Position numbers and translations under genes: made by a program. The notes beneath the pieces are model-generated. The model saw only the letters and a program-made list of their open reading frames with translations, was not told where the DNA came from and did not search any database. From positions 1 to 21,754 of IMG/VR virus record IMGVR_UViG_3300028298_000036: 21,754 nt of DNA; one strand, 5' to 3'. Numbering within the stretch: position 1 is the first letter of the stretch; every line of letters begins with the position of its first letter. This stretch comes from a virus. This document shows positions 1 through 6,308 of this stretch, piece by piece.

Positions 1-2
1 TA

Positions 3-233
3 AAAAGAGATATTGGCGCTGAAGTATGCGCCGCAATGAAGAAAGGCCAGCAAATTGACTTTATAACGCAGTATACCGGCCGGTTGTCACCTATACAGCG
101 CCGGATCCAAAAATCAAAATGTCCAGCTTGTAAAGAGGGCCGGCTGCATAAAGTGGTGGGAGAAACTGAGATCATGTTATGGTGTAATAGTTGTCTTTTT
201 GCTATGGATAGCGACGGAGGGTGTACCGCATGA
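3..233 (+). CDS. Small zinc-ribbon protein, 5' end off the window
   Basis: The frame is open from the left edge. The first ATG (36) has no Shine-Dalgarno sequence, so the gene probably starts upstream and is only partly seen. The C-terminal half carries CPAC and CNSC pairs about 20 residues apart, a four-cysteine zinc-ribbon knuckle usual in small phage nucleic-acid-binding proteins. The stop (TGA 231-233) overlaps the next ATG at 230. No specific function can be assigned. The zinc-ribbon call rests on cysteine spacing alone. Confidence 0.6.
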   Translation, partial: KRDIGAEVCAAMKKGQQIDFITQYTGRLSPIQRRIQKSKCPACKEGRLHKVVGETEIMLWCNSCLFAMDSDGGCTA

Positions 234-376
234 AAAAATCAAAGAAATGGGTATCGGCGTCCGGGCTGTACCTGGCCCGGCTGCGCCGCACTCAAAAACA
301 AATAGGCCGGCTTTTACGCCGGCGCTGGAGCCCGGGAAGTGAAGCTGAAAGAGTATACCGCACCGGAAATTTTTGA
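230..376 (+). CDS. Small basic protein, 48 aa
   Basis: A 48-residue frame starts at ATG 230 in an ATGA overlap with the upstream gene. GGAGGG lies about 8 nt before the start. The product is very basic, with repeated Arg/Lys runs (RLRRTQKQIGRLLRRRW), so it may bind nucleic acid. I recognise no family. Coupling and the good ribosome site argue that it is real; its short length keeps confidence moderate. Confidence 0.45.
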   Translation: MKKSKKWVSASGLYLARLRRTQKQIGRLLRRRWSPGSEAERVYRTGNF

Positions 377-391
377 TTCTCCGTCGGAGAA
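377..391 (+). promoter_or_regulatory. Small inverted repeat upstream of a promoter
   Basis: TTCTCC-GTC-GGAGAA is a perfect 6-bp dyad lying 8 nt before the -35 box at 400. No U-run follows on the plus strand, so it is not a clear intrinsic terminator. It could be an operator for the downstream promoter or a weak transcription boundary. Function is inferred from position only. Confidence 0.3.
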
Positions 392-399
392 ATAGACCC

Positions 400-428
400 T
401 TGACAAAACACGGAGTATAGTGTATACT
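400..428 (+). promoter_or_regulatory. Consensus sigma70 promoter for the RlpA-like gene
   Basis: TTGACA (400-405), a 17-bp spacer, then TATACT (423-428). The predicted transcription start is near 435, only 2-4 nt before ATG 438, so the message would be leaderless or nearly so. This separates the RlpA-like gene from the genes to its left. Confidence 0.75.
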
Positions 429-437
429 TCTTTTACT

Positions 438-812
438 ATGAAAAGAGTGATGCTAATCACTTTGGCACTAGTGGTGCTGTCGGGTATGGCGGAAGCGGAA
501 ACAACAGAGGCTTCATGGTTTTCAAATTATGAAACAAAAAACAGAAAATGCGCCGATAACCGGCGCCATGATCTTCAAAAGGAGTATGTCGCCGCTTCCT
601 GGGATTATGATCTCGGAACAAAGCTCCGGGTGTCATTGCTCAATACACCGAACATATCCGTCATTGTCACAGTCGTCGATCGCGGCCCGGCTTGGGAGTG
701 GTACTACAAAGGCCGGAGGCTTGACCTGGCTCTGGCGGCGTTTAAGAAACTTGCAAATCCAGATGTAGGGCATATTGATGTTAGAGTGGAAAGATGCGAA
801 GATACTGATTGA
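438..812 (+). CDS. Secreted RlpA-like double-psi beta-barrel protein
   Basis: The 124-aa product begins with a signal peptide: Lys-Arg, a hydrophobic run at residues 4-16 and an AEA-type cleavage region near 20. An RlpA-like double-psi beta-barrel follows: AASW near 52, GTKLRV near 60-65, DRGP at 81-84, RRLDLALAAF near 93-102 and a GHIDVRVE end. RlpA proteins act on or bind denuded peptidoglycan in the envelope, so a lysis or cell-wall role is likely. The frame is open upstream to a GTG at 420, but that codon overlaps the -10 box, so ATG 438 was chosen. An ATG at 450 is a further option. Most bacterial RlpA proteins are longer and many carry a SPOR domain; this is the barrel alone. Confidence 0.75.
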   Translation: MKRVMLITLALVVLSGMAEAETTEASWFSNYETKNRKCADNRRHDLQKEYVAASWDYDLGTKLRVSLLNTPNISVIVTVVDRGPAWEWYYKGRRLDLALAAFKKLANPDVGHIDVRVERCEDTD

Positions 813-966
813 AGAGGCCCGGGCGCTAAAATACCATGGAACAATGTTCGAGCGCTCCCGGATAGAGGTTATTGAGGCACTACAACCCGCAACGCTTACG
901 CCGGCTGATGAAAAGCTAGTGATAAATATATACCGTAAAGCTGCGGGGTTTTGGAACAGGGGGTGA
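778..966 (+). CDS. Hypothetical protein, 62 aa
   Basis: Starts at ATG 778 after GGG at 768-770, overlapping the end of the RlpA-like gene in another frame. The product is mostly helical and mixed in charge (MLEWKDAKILIEEARAL...). It contains LTPADEKLVINIYRKA, reminiscent of small phage proteins next to replication genes. No domain is recognised. It sits just upstream of the HTH gene and is probably co-transcribed with it. Confidence 0.5.
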   Translation: MLEWKDAKILIEEARALKYHGTMFERSRIEVIEALQPATLTPADEKLVINIYRKAAGFWNRG

Positions 967-972
967 TATAAT

Positions 973-1188
973 ATGAGAGCACCTGATATGGACGGAGTGA
1001 AGACGCTGGATCCTAACGCTGTATTTTCAGTAGGCGAAGCCGCCAGGCTATTAGGTATGTCGCATAATGGCATGCTGGATAGAATCAAAAAAGGTAAAGT
1101 AAAAGCTGGTAGGTCCGGCAGCAGATATTTTATACCCGGAAGTGAAATACAAAAACAGATAACGTTGCCTGGAGAGATTGATGTCTGA
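973..1188 (+). CDS. Excisionase/MerR-like HTH DNA-binding protein
   Basis: The 71-aa product holds one winged helix-turn-helix of the HTH_17/excisionase type at about residues 17-60: VFSVGEAARLLGMS, then a recognition-helix region and RYFIPGSEI, the usual final strand. Such proteins act as excisionases or small transcription regulators; which one cannot be told from the sequence. No integrase gene is in the window, so a regulator or replication-accessory role is as likely. GGGGGTG precedes the ATG. It overlaps the primase gene by 8 nt. Confidence 0.7.
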   Translation: MRAPDMDGVKTLDPNAVFSVGEAARLLGMSHNGMLDRIKKGKVKAGRSGSRYFIPGSEIQKQITLPGEIDV

Positions 1189-3268
1189 TATAGTAGCTGC
1201 TTACGCCCAGGCCGGATATCGAATTATCCCGCTTGTAGGCAAGGTGCCGGACGTACCTAAAGGTACAGACTGGCGCGTATTACCGAAGGATCCAAAGGCT
1301 TGTAGGGCTGATTACCTAGATAACTACGGCGTGGTGGCTGAAGAGCGCCTTATTATAGACGTAGATGTAAAGAAAAATGCTCCCGGTAAAAAATCCTTCC
1401 AGCAACTCACAAAGGACGCCGGGCTCGAAAAGGGGTGGGAGAAGGCCACATTCCTTGTCCGGACCGGTACCGGGGGCTACCATATTTACCTGGACGTACC
1501 CAAAGGCCACGGGCCCATCCGGTTGCTTCACCCTGACTATCCCGGGATAGAGTTCAGATATGGCCCATTTTACGTTGTAGGGGCTGAAAGTATACATCCT
1601 GACACTAATGGGCTGTATGAGGTGCTTTATGGAGCTCCTGGAGCCCTCCAGGCTTGTCCTGAAGCCATCCTACGGCTGGTTACTAAGGTGGAGCGGGTGC
1701 TTTTGGGCCCCGTGGCTGAGGCCGGCTTCATAGATGATGATCCAATCAATGTAGAGCGGTATAAAGATACCCTGGCAGAGATGCCGGCTATCCCCAAAGG
1801 CGGAGGACAGACTAACAGTTTGTATATAGTAGCTTGCCGCGGCCGGGACCTGGGCTTGAGCCAGGCAAAGACCCGGGAAGTCATCCATACAAGCTATAAC
1901 AACATCAAACTCACCCCGCCGGTTGATGATTCTGAGATTGAGCATACGGTGGCTTCCGCCTACAAGTACGCGAACGAGAAGGCCGGACACCTTAATGTTA
2001 AAGCCATATTCAAAACGACAGAGGTTGGGGAAAAAGAAAAACTGACCAATTTGAGTTTTGATTATAAAGCCGGCACCGATATTGCCTTAAAAACCCTCAA
2101 GAACGCGGTGAACTACATTATGACCTTACCTTTGGTTGATGATGCTTTCCGCTATAACTGTTTCTCCGGTATGATAGAGATAGCCTCGTCCGCGCCGTGG
2201 TACAAGGAACGTGGATCCAGAGGCGCAAACTTAACCGATACTGATACCGCCTTGTTACGGTTTTACATGATTAAAGCCGTGGCGGTTGAATTTGCTAAAA
2301 ATACCGTCGAGGATGCCATTATTATAGCCGCCCACAAACGTCATTATCACCCTATCAGAAACTACCTCAACTCATTGAAGTGGGATGGTGTGAAGCGTAT
2401 AGACACATGGTTGGTAGACTACGGCCACGCGGTTGATACATCATACACCCGGGCGATAGGAAGAAAAACTTTATGCGCCGCGGTGAAGCGCGTTATGGAG
2501 CCCGGCTGCAAGTGGGACCATGTACTTATTATAGAGGGCTCTCAAGGCATTGGCAAGTCGACAGCTTGCCGGATCCTGGGCCGCAATTGGTCCGGGGATA
2601 TGAACTTGGATCCTCATAGCAAAGATTCTGTAGCCATGATGTTAAATAAATGGGTGATCGAACTATCAGAGATGACTGCGCTTAGGTGGGCAGATGCGAA
2701 CGCTTTGAAGAGCTTCATAACCCGAGAGAAAGATACCGTGAGGCTTGCCTATGAGCGCCACGCTAAGGATTTCCCGCGCCAATCCATATTTATAGGTACA
2801 GTGAACCCGGAGCATGTCGGCTACCTTAAAGACATCACCGGCAACAGACGTTATTGGGTGGTACGCTTCAATGGGCAAGTGGATCTCGTCGGGCTGGAAA
2901 ACAACAGCGATCAGTTGTGGGCTGAAGCTAGGGCGATTTACGCCGATGAACGTTTGTACTTGGAGGGGGAAGCGGAGTCGCTGCAGGTTATGGAAGCTCA
3001 ACAACGTATGCCGGAAGAGCCGATGCGTATAAATGTCAATAGGTGGATAAGAGAGAACCCGGACGTCACAGAAGTCCGCACAGATACAATATTGGAGTAT
3101 ATAGGTACACCCATGAAGAACATGACGCGCGCCGATCAGTCCCGGGTGGCTCAGGCTTTGACTGAGCTTGGGTGGGAAAAGAAACTTGAGCGTGTAGATG
3201 GGGTGTATTATACATCATATACAAAACCGCTGAGGGATCAGATCTCAGCAATGATGGAGGGTGTGTGA
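1181..3268 (+). CDS. PrimPol + VapE-type primase-helicase
   Basis: The 695-aa replication protein has two parts. The N-terminal bifunctional primase/polymerase domain shows the catalytic DVD (D60, D62) and RTGTGGYHIYL (94-104) with its histidine. The C-terminal VapE/VirE-like P-loop ATPase shows the family string GVKRIDTWL, Walker A GSQGIGKST (about 453-461), an acidic IELSEM Walker B region and GNRRYWVV. It would prime and unwind phage DNA. ATG 1181 was preferred over the adjacent TTG 1178 because GGAGAG sits well placed for it. The VapE name reflects homology, not a virulence role. Confidence 0.9.
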   Translation: MSDIVAAYAQAGYRIIPLVGKVPDVPKGTDWRVLPKDPKACRADYLDNYGVVAEERLIIDVDVKKNAPGKKSFQQLTKDAGLEKGWEKATFLVRTGTGGYHIYLDVPKGHGPIRLLHPDYPGIEFRYGPFYVVGAESIHPDTNGLYEVLYGAPGALQACPEAILRLVTKVERVLLGPVAEAGFIDDDPINVERYKDTLAEMPAIPKGGGQTNSLYIVACRGRDLGLSQAKTREVIHTSYNNIKLTPPVDDSEIEHTVASAYKYANEKAGHLNVKAIFKTTEVGEKEKLTNLSFDYKAGTDIALKTLKNAVNYIMTLPLVDDAFRYNCFSGMIEIASSAPWYKERGSRGANLTDTDTALLRFYMIKAVAVEFAKNTVEDAIIIAAHKRHYHPIRNYLNSLKWDGVKRIDTWLVDYGHAVDTSYTRAIGRKTLCAAVKRVMEPGCKWDHVLIIEGSQGIGKSTACRILGRNWSGDMNLDPHSKDSVAMMLNKWVIELSEMTALRWADANALKSFITREKDTVRLAYERHAKDFPRQSIFIGTVNPEHVGYLKDITGNRRYWVVRFNGQVDLVGLENNSDQLWAEARAIYADERLYLEGEAESLQVMEAQQRMPEEPMRINVNRWIRENPDVTEVRTDTILEYIGTPMKNMTRADQSRVAQALTELGWEKKLERVDGVYYTSYTKPLRDQISAMMEGV

Positions 3269-3759
3269 AGATAGAACTTGAACTATATAACTTAAAACAG
3301 ATAAGCGTTTCTATATCTGCCGTCCAAAACGCTATTGAAGGAAAAGCGCCCAGAGCCGTTGATTACGTACCGCTAATATATCTGAAAAGCATACTTGAAG
3401 AAATAAAAAGAAAGACGAGAGCTACCCCACCAGAGCAAGAGTGTCCTGAAGAAAAGACCCTCGATGAGATAATAGGAATATTAAGGGCTTATTGCGGAGA
3501 AAAAGGAAATAATGAGGGTGCCGTAGATACTTTGTTGCGACTTGAAGATGAATTGTTGGCTTATAGGCGTGGCAAACCCCAAGAAGGGAGCGATGTGAGA
3601 GAGAAGATGGTAAAGGCGATAAATGAAGTATTAGCGAAATACGCAAGTGGATTATTCACTAAAGCAAGCGGTGGTGAATTAGAAAAGAATATAGCCTCCG
3701 CAATCCTCTCCATTCTCCCAAAGATGGCGACGGATATTGACAAGCAGGATAAAAAATGA
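3265..3759 (+). CDS. Hypothetical helical protein, 164 aa
   Basis: GTG start in a GTGA overlap with the primase-helicase stop, with GGAGGG upstream. The product is helical and Lys/Glu-rich with no recognised domain. A proline-rich linker near residues 53-62 separates an N-terminal region from the C-terminal helices. Its last codons contain the TTGACA -35 box of the following HNH cassette, and its TGA abuts the -10 box. The C-terminus may therefore have been rewritten when the cassette arrived. Confidence 0.6.
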   Translation: MKIELELYNLKQISVSISAVQNAIEGKAPRAVDYVPLIYLKSILEEIKRKTRATPPEQECPEEKTLDEIIGILRAYCGEKGNNEGAVDTLLRLEDELLAYRRGKPQEGSDVREKMVKAINEVLAKYASGLFTKASGGELEKNIASAILSILPKMATDIDKQDKK

Positions 3760-3765
3760 TATACT
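3737..3765 (+). promoter_or_regulatory. Consensus sigma70 promoter of HNH cassette 1
   Basis: TTGACA (3737-3742), a 17-bp spacer, TATACT (3760-3765). The -35 box lies inside the last codons of the upstream gene. The predicted transcription start, about 7 nt after the -10 box, coincides with the first base (3772) of a 17-bp RNA stem. Confidence 0.75.
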
Positions 3766-3771
3766 TATATT

Positions 3772-3870
3772 GTCAAAGGAAAGGCGGTATTTTTATGTCA
3801 ACTGTTCAGGCAATCTTGCGGTGGAGAGACTTAACCGTTTTTCCTTTGACCCCGTAGGGTTGCCTGTTTT
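3772..3870 (+). ncRNA. Pseudoknotted structured RNA, copy 1
   Basis: This non-coding stretch folds in an A-B-A'-B' order. Stem A: GTCAAAGGAAAGGCGGT (3772-3788) pairs with ACCGTTTTTCCTTTGAC (3834-3850), 17 bp with two G-U pairs. Stem B: CAGGCAATC (3807-3815) pairs with GGTTGCCTG (3858-3866), 9 bp with one G-U pair, followed by TTTT. Because B starts inside loop A and ends outside it, the pair forms a pseudoknot. It may be a roughly 99-nt RNA or an attenuating leader for the HNH gene 12 nt further on. A similar element lies at 19029-19123. It matches no RNA family I can name. Confidence 0.65.
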
Positions 3871-3882
3871 ATTGGGGGTGTT

Positions 3883-4353
3883 GTGGAAAAGAAATCACAG
3901 TTAGTAGTAAATTGTAGAAGATGGCGTAAGCATAATCCGTGGGCGGTTCATTATCACGGGGCAAAAAGTAGATGCAGAAATGGCAAATATGCAAAAAGGG
4001 GTGTTAGGTTCTTACTTACAATGGAAGAAGTTGAGTTTATGTGGGTTAGAGATGAGGCTTGGAAGTTAAAACGCCCAAGTATAGATAGGAAAGATAGCAA
4101 AGGACATTACGAATTTTATAATTGTAGGTTTATAGAACGCTTAGCAAATATTTATAGAGATAGGGCTATGGTTATTGAACAATATAGTAAAGACGGGAAG
4201 TTTATTAAACGACATGAAACTATATCATCGGCGGCACGAGCAATGGGAAACATCAATTATAAAACAAGCATAGCCAGAGTAGTTAGCAATAAAATGCACA
4301 ATGGTTATCTTGCCAAAACCGCCTGTGGGTATAAATGGAGGATTGCAGAATGA
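3883..4353 (+). CDS. HNH homing endonuclease with NUMOD1-like tail
   Basis: The 156-aa product starts at GTG 3883 after GGGGG. The N-terminal half shows the AP2/HNH-associated pattern of freestanding phage endonucleases: HGAKSRCRNGKYAKRGV, then PSIDRKDSKGHYEFYNCRF (65-83). The C-terminal half (98-153) resembles a NUMOD1 DNA-binding module: VIEQYSKDGKFIKRH, TISSAARAMG and GYKWRI. It would nick or cut a specific DNA site to spread its own gene. It has its own promoter and an RNA element upstream, and the composition is more AT-rich than the replication genes. Confidence 0.75.
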   Translation: MEKKSQLVVNCRRWRKHNPWAVHYHGAKSRCRNGKYAKRGVRFLLTMEEVEFMWVRDEAWKLKRPSIDRKDSKGHYEFYNCRFIERLANIYRDRAMVIEQYSKDGKFIKRHETISSAARAMGNINYKTSIARVVSNKMHNGYLAKTACGYKWRIAE

Positions 4354-4670
4354 AAGATAATAAAATATCAAAGCCATTAACAGACATCAGGTATCTCGGT
4401 AAGGGGGTGTTTGAGTGTCGTCATGTAAAAGAAGATACCATTGCAGAAGATTGTTCTGTATGCAATCTTCATGCGGCTGACGCACAGATAAAATATCTTA
4501 AATCTAAGATGAAGCCATTAACAGATGAGCAGATAGAGAAGATACTGTCGGACTTCGCCCAAAAAATAAGGGAAGAATACGATGAATGGTTGACTGTTAA
4601 GGGGCATAAGCCAAGCGATAAAAAGTTAATAGACGACTGCAAATCCGCCCTCAAAGAAAGGAATATATGA
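4350..4670 (+). CDS. Hypothetical protein, 106 aa, possible mosaic
   Basis: ATG 4350 overlaps the HNH stop (ATGA). The N-terminal part has a Cys/His cluster (FECRHVKE..CSVCNLH) that could bind zinc. From about residue 54 the protein reads MKPLTDEQIEKIL, which looks like a typical protein start. A 14-bp sequence encoding KPLTD is present at both positions (4371 and 4512). The gene may be a fusion of two similar leaders joined by recombination. Function unknown. Confidence 0.55.
   Translation: MKDNKISKPLTDIRYLGKGVFECRHVKEDTIAEDCSVCNLHAADAQIKYLKSKMKPLTDEQIEKILSDFAQKIREEYDEWLTVKGHKPSDKKLIDDCKSALKERNI
4371..4525 (+). repeat. 14-bp direct repeat within one gene
   Basis: AAGCCATTAACAGA occurs at 4371-4384 and 4512-4525 in the same frame, each time encoding KPLTD. 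The second copy follows an in-frame ATG. This suggests a past recombination or duplication at a gene start. Confidence 0.6.
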
Positions 4671-4801
4671 GCTATAAAAGTAAGACATGTAAGTGCGGAC
4701 ACAATAAAAAGGCACATGGATATTATTATGGATGTAATAGATGTGGATGTCAGAAGTTTGTAAGAAAGAATAAACACACAAAGGAGAGCCACTATGAGTA
4801 A
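4667..4801 (+). CDS. Small zinc-ribbon protein, 44 aa
   Basis: ATG 4667 overlaps the previous stop and AAAGGA lies 5-6 nt upstream. The product has CKCGH near residues 8-12 and CNRCGC about 12 residues later, a compact zinc-ribbon pattern. It ends 8 nt inside the next gene. Such tiny zinc-ribbon proteins are common in phage early operons, usually without known function. Confidence 0.5.
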   Translation: MSYKSKTCKCGHNKKAHGYYYGCNRCGCQKFVRKNKHTKESHYE

Positions 4802-5033
4802 ATTGGAAGTTGCCCCACTAAGACATTATACGGAATGTAAGAGCCTCAAAGATGTAATTAACAAATGGGTAGCTATGTGGTTAGAACCCCTACCGAATAT
4901 TGAAGCTGGCAAAGTAGAATTACAACTCGCCATCCTTGAAGTGGTGAGGGGAACAATACCAAAAAGAGACTCAAGGAATACTCAAGAGTGTAAGATGATA
5001 GACAGCATAAACTCTAAGATAGGAGGGTTATGA
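4794..5033 (+). CDS. Hypothetical protein, 79 aa
   Basis: ATG 4794 follows AAAGGAGAG. The product is helical with a Trp-containing segment (VINKWVAMWLEPL) and no recognised domain. Its last residues, NSKIGGL, are encoded by a 16-bp sequence repeated at the end of the next gene, where NSKIGNL is encoded. It overlaps the next gene by 4 nt. Confidence 0.5.
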   Translation: MSKLEVAPLRHYTECKSLKDVINKWVAMWLEPLPNIEAGKVELQLAILEVVRGTIPKRDSRNTQECKMIDSINSKIGGL

Positions 5034-5205
5034 AGAAATATCGGGTTTATATAAGAAACAAGACTTTGAAAGATAAACGATGGAGTCCTTTGTTAGACTA
5101 CCATGATAAAGTAAAAAGAGACGCTAATTTATTAGCCTTTCAAAAGCATGAGGATGGCTACTTTACTAAAGACTGTGAATTTAAGGCGGTAAACTCTAAG
5201 ATAGG
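5008..5205 (+). repeat. 16-bp direct repeat at two gene ends
   Basis: TAAACTCTAAGATAGG occurs at 5008-5023 and 5190-5205. Both copies encode the C-terminus NSKIG and lie immediately before the next start codon, where the purine-rich part may serve as ribosome site. The repeat brackets the 61-aa gene at 5030, as expected if that gene was inserted or duplicated through this short homology. Confidence 0.7.
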
Positions 5206-5215
5206 TAATCTATGA
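5030..5215 (+). CDS. Hypothetical basic protein, 61 aa
   Basis: Starts in an ATGA overlap with AGGAGGG immediately upstream. The product is Lys- and Arg-rich (MKKYRVYIRNKTLKDKRW) and predicted to be a small mixed alpha/beta fold, but no family is recognised. It ends with NSKIGNL, matching the tail of the previous gene. Its stop overlaps the start of the thiamine-enzyme gene. Confidence 0.5.
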   Translation: MKKYRVYIRNKTLKDKRWSPLLDYHDKVKRDANLLAFQKHEDGYFTKDCEFKAVNSKIGNL

Positions 5216-5808
5216 ATAAAGAAGAGCTCATAGCTTTTGAGGAGGGGTTAAAAACCCTTTGGCACGAAGGCAAAATAAAATGCCCCCATCATTTTTGCGG
5301 TGGGAATGAGGACGTCCTCATCAAGTATTTTAAGGACCATGTCGGGCCAAAAGACTGGGTGTTTTCTACCCACCGGAGCGCCTATCACTGGCTGCTCAAG
5401 ACTGGTGACACAGAGTTTTTGATGGATCAGATCCTAAACAAAAATAATTCGATGCACATCATCGACTTAAAAAGGCGCTTCATATCAACAGCCATCGTCG
5501 GGGGTGGCTGCGGTCCGGCGGTAGGCACCGCCCGAGCAATATATGAAGCCGGTGACAATGAACGCGTGCATTGCTTTGTTGGTGACGGCGCTATGGATCA
5601 AGGTTGGTTTTGGGAGGCGATACGCTACGCTATCGGATGGGAGTTGCCAATCGTCTTTATTATAGAGGACAACAACCGATCAGTATGTACAGACAAAGCT
5701 ACCCGCTGGGGTAAAATGATCAACATCGACTCCTGGCCGCATATTTTCCGGTATGAATACAAGGCAACGTACCCGCATTGTGGAGATGGGAGGGCGATAG
5801 AATGGTAA
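5212..5808 (+). CDS. TPP-dependent E1 alpha-like subunit (PP domain)
   Basis: The 198-aa product matches the pyrophosphate-binding domain of E1 alpha/transketolase-type enzymes. It has SMH at 80-82, GPAVGTARA near 101-109, and the full TPP/Mg motif GDGAMDQGWFWEA (124-136) ending in NN at 154-155. The segment ELPIVFIIEDNN is the standard end of that motif. Family members usually have about 320-400 residues, so this is a minimal version. The partner domain is in the next gene, overlapping by 7 nt. Together they should form a two-subunit enzyme that cleaves or makes a C-C bond next to a carbonyl. The substrate is not evident; a keto-sugar or 2-oxoacid is likely. Confidence 0.8.
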   Translation: MNKEELIAFEEGLKTLWHEGKIKCPHHFCGGNEDVLIKYFKDHVGPKDWVFSTHRSAYHWLLKTGDTEFLMDQILNKNNSMHIIDLKRRFISTAIVGGGCGPAVGTARAIYEAGDNERVHCFVGDGAMDQGWFWEAIRYAIGWELPIVFIIEDNNRSVCTDKATRWGKMINIDSWPHIFRYEYKATYPHCGDGRAIEW

Positions 5809-6308
5809 CCTATAGAGAACAGCTGCATAAGTCGATGTTGAAATTGGCGCAATACTCAAAGACACGCTTTGTCGGCTACAACACCGCTCACGGTCCACAG
5901 ATGAATGGCACGCTGGTCGGGTGTGAAGAAAAATGTATTGAGATGCCGGTGGCGGAGAACCTGATGTGTGGCGTGGCCATGGGACTGGCGTTGAAAGGGT
6001 ATCTTCCGGTGTTGTGTTTTGAACGTTTCGATTTTTGTCTGGCCGGGGCCGACGCTCTCGTCAATCACATCGGGGCGCTTCAACAGTATGGGCTCATACT
6101 CCCGATGATCGTGAGAGTGTGTGTAGGCTCGCACAAACCTTTGAACCCGGGACCACAACACACAAGAGATCATTCTGAGTTTTTCCGAAGGCATTTTATG
6201 CTCGATGACTTGGATTCGGTACAAAAAATCAGAGACGTTTACGGAAGCCGTATAACAATGCCGTGGATGTTTGTAGAATATAGGAGCCTTTATGACACAA
6301 CAACTTAA
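5802..6308 (+). CDS. TPP-dependent E1 beta-like subunit (PYR domain)
   Basis: The 168-aa product carries the pyrimidine-binding domain. MPVAEN includes the glutamate (E52) that activates the thiamine ring. It is followed by GVAMGLALKGYLPVL, the DALVNHIGAL segment and GPQHTRDHSEFF with the conserved histidine (H120). It ends at PWMFVEYRSLYD, equivalent to the end of the E1 beta PYR domain. The C-terminal transketolase domain found in typical E1 beta (about 325 aa) is absent. ATG 5802 was chosen because GGGAGGG lies 7 nt upstream. It overlaps the radical SAM gene by 17 nt. Confidence 0.8.
   Translation: MVTYREQLHKSMLKLAQYSKTRFVGYNTAHGPQMNGTLVGCEEKCIEMPVAENLMCGVAMGLALKGYLPVLCFERFDFCLAGADALVNHIGALQQYGLILPMIVRVCVGSHKPLNPGPQHTRDHSEFFRRHFMLDDLDSVQKIRDVYGSRITMPWMFVEYRSLYDTTT

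Noticed and set aside
633-1088. 151-codon minus-strand frame over the RlpA-like and HTH genes
   Set aside because: Covers several plus-strand genes with recognisable features and has no supporting motif.
3772-3870. HDV-like self-cleaving ribozyme, because A-B-A'-B' is also the P1/P2 order of that fold
   Set aside because: Spacing between the first two strands (18-21 nt) is too long, stem A is too long, no P3 or P1.1 was found, and the catalytic C-N-R-A joiner is absent in copy 1, although copy 2 has CTGAA before B'.
3760-4353. Group I intron hosting the HNH gene
   Set aside because: The element is too short, no core P4-P6/P7 arrangement or split host exon was seen, and the adjacent genes are separate frames.
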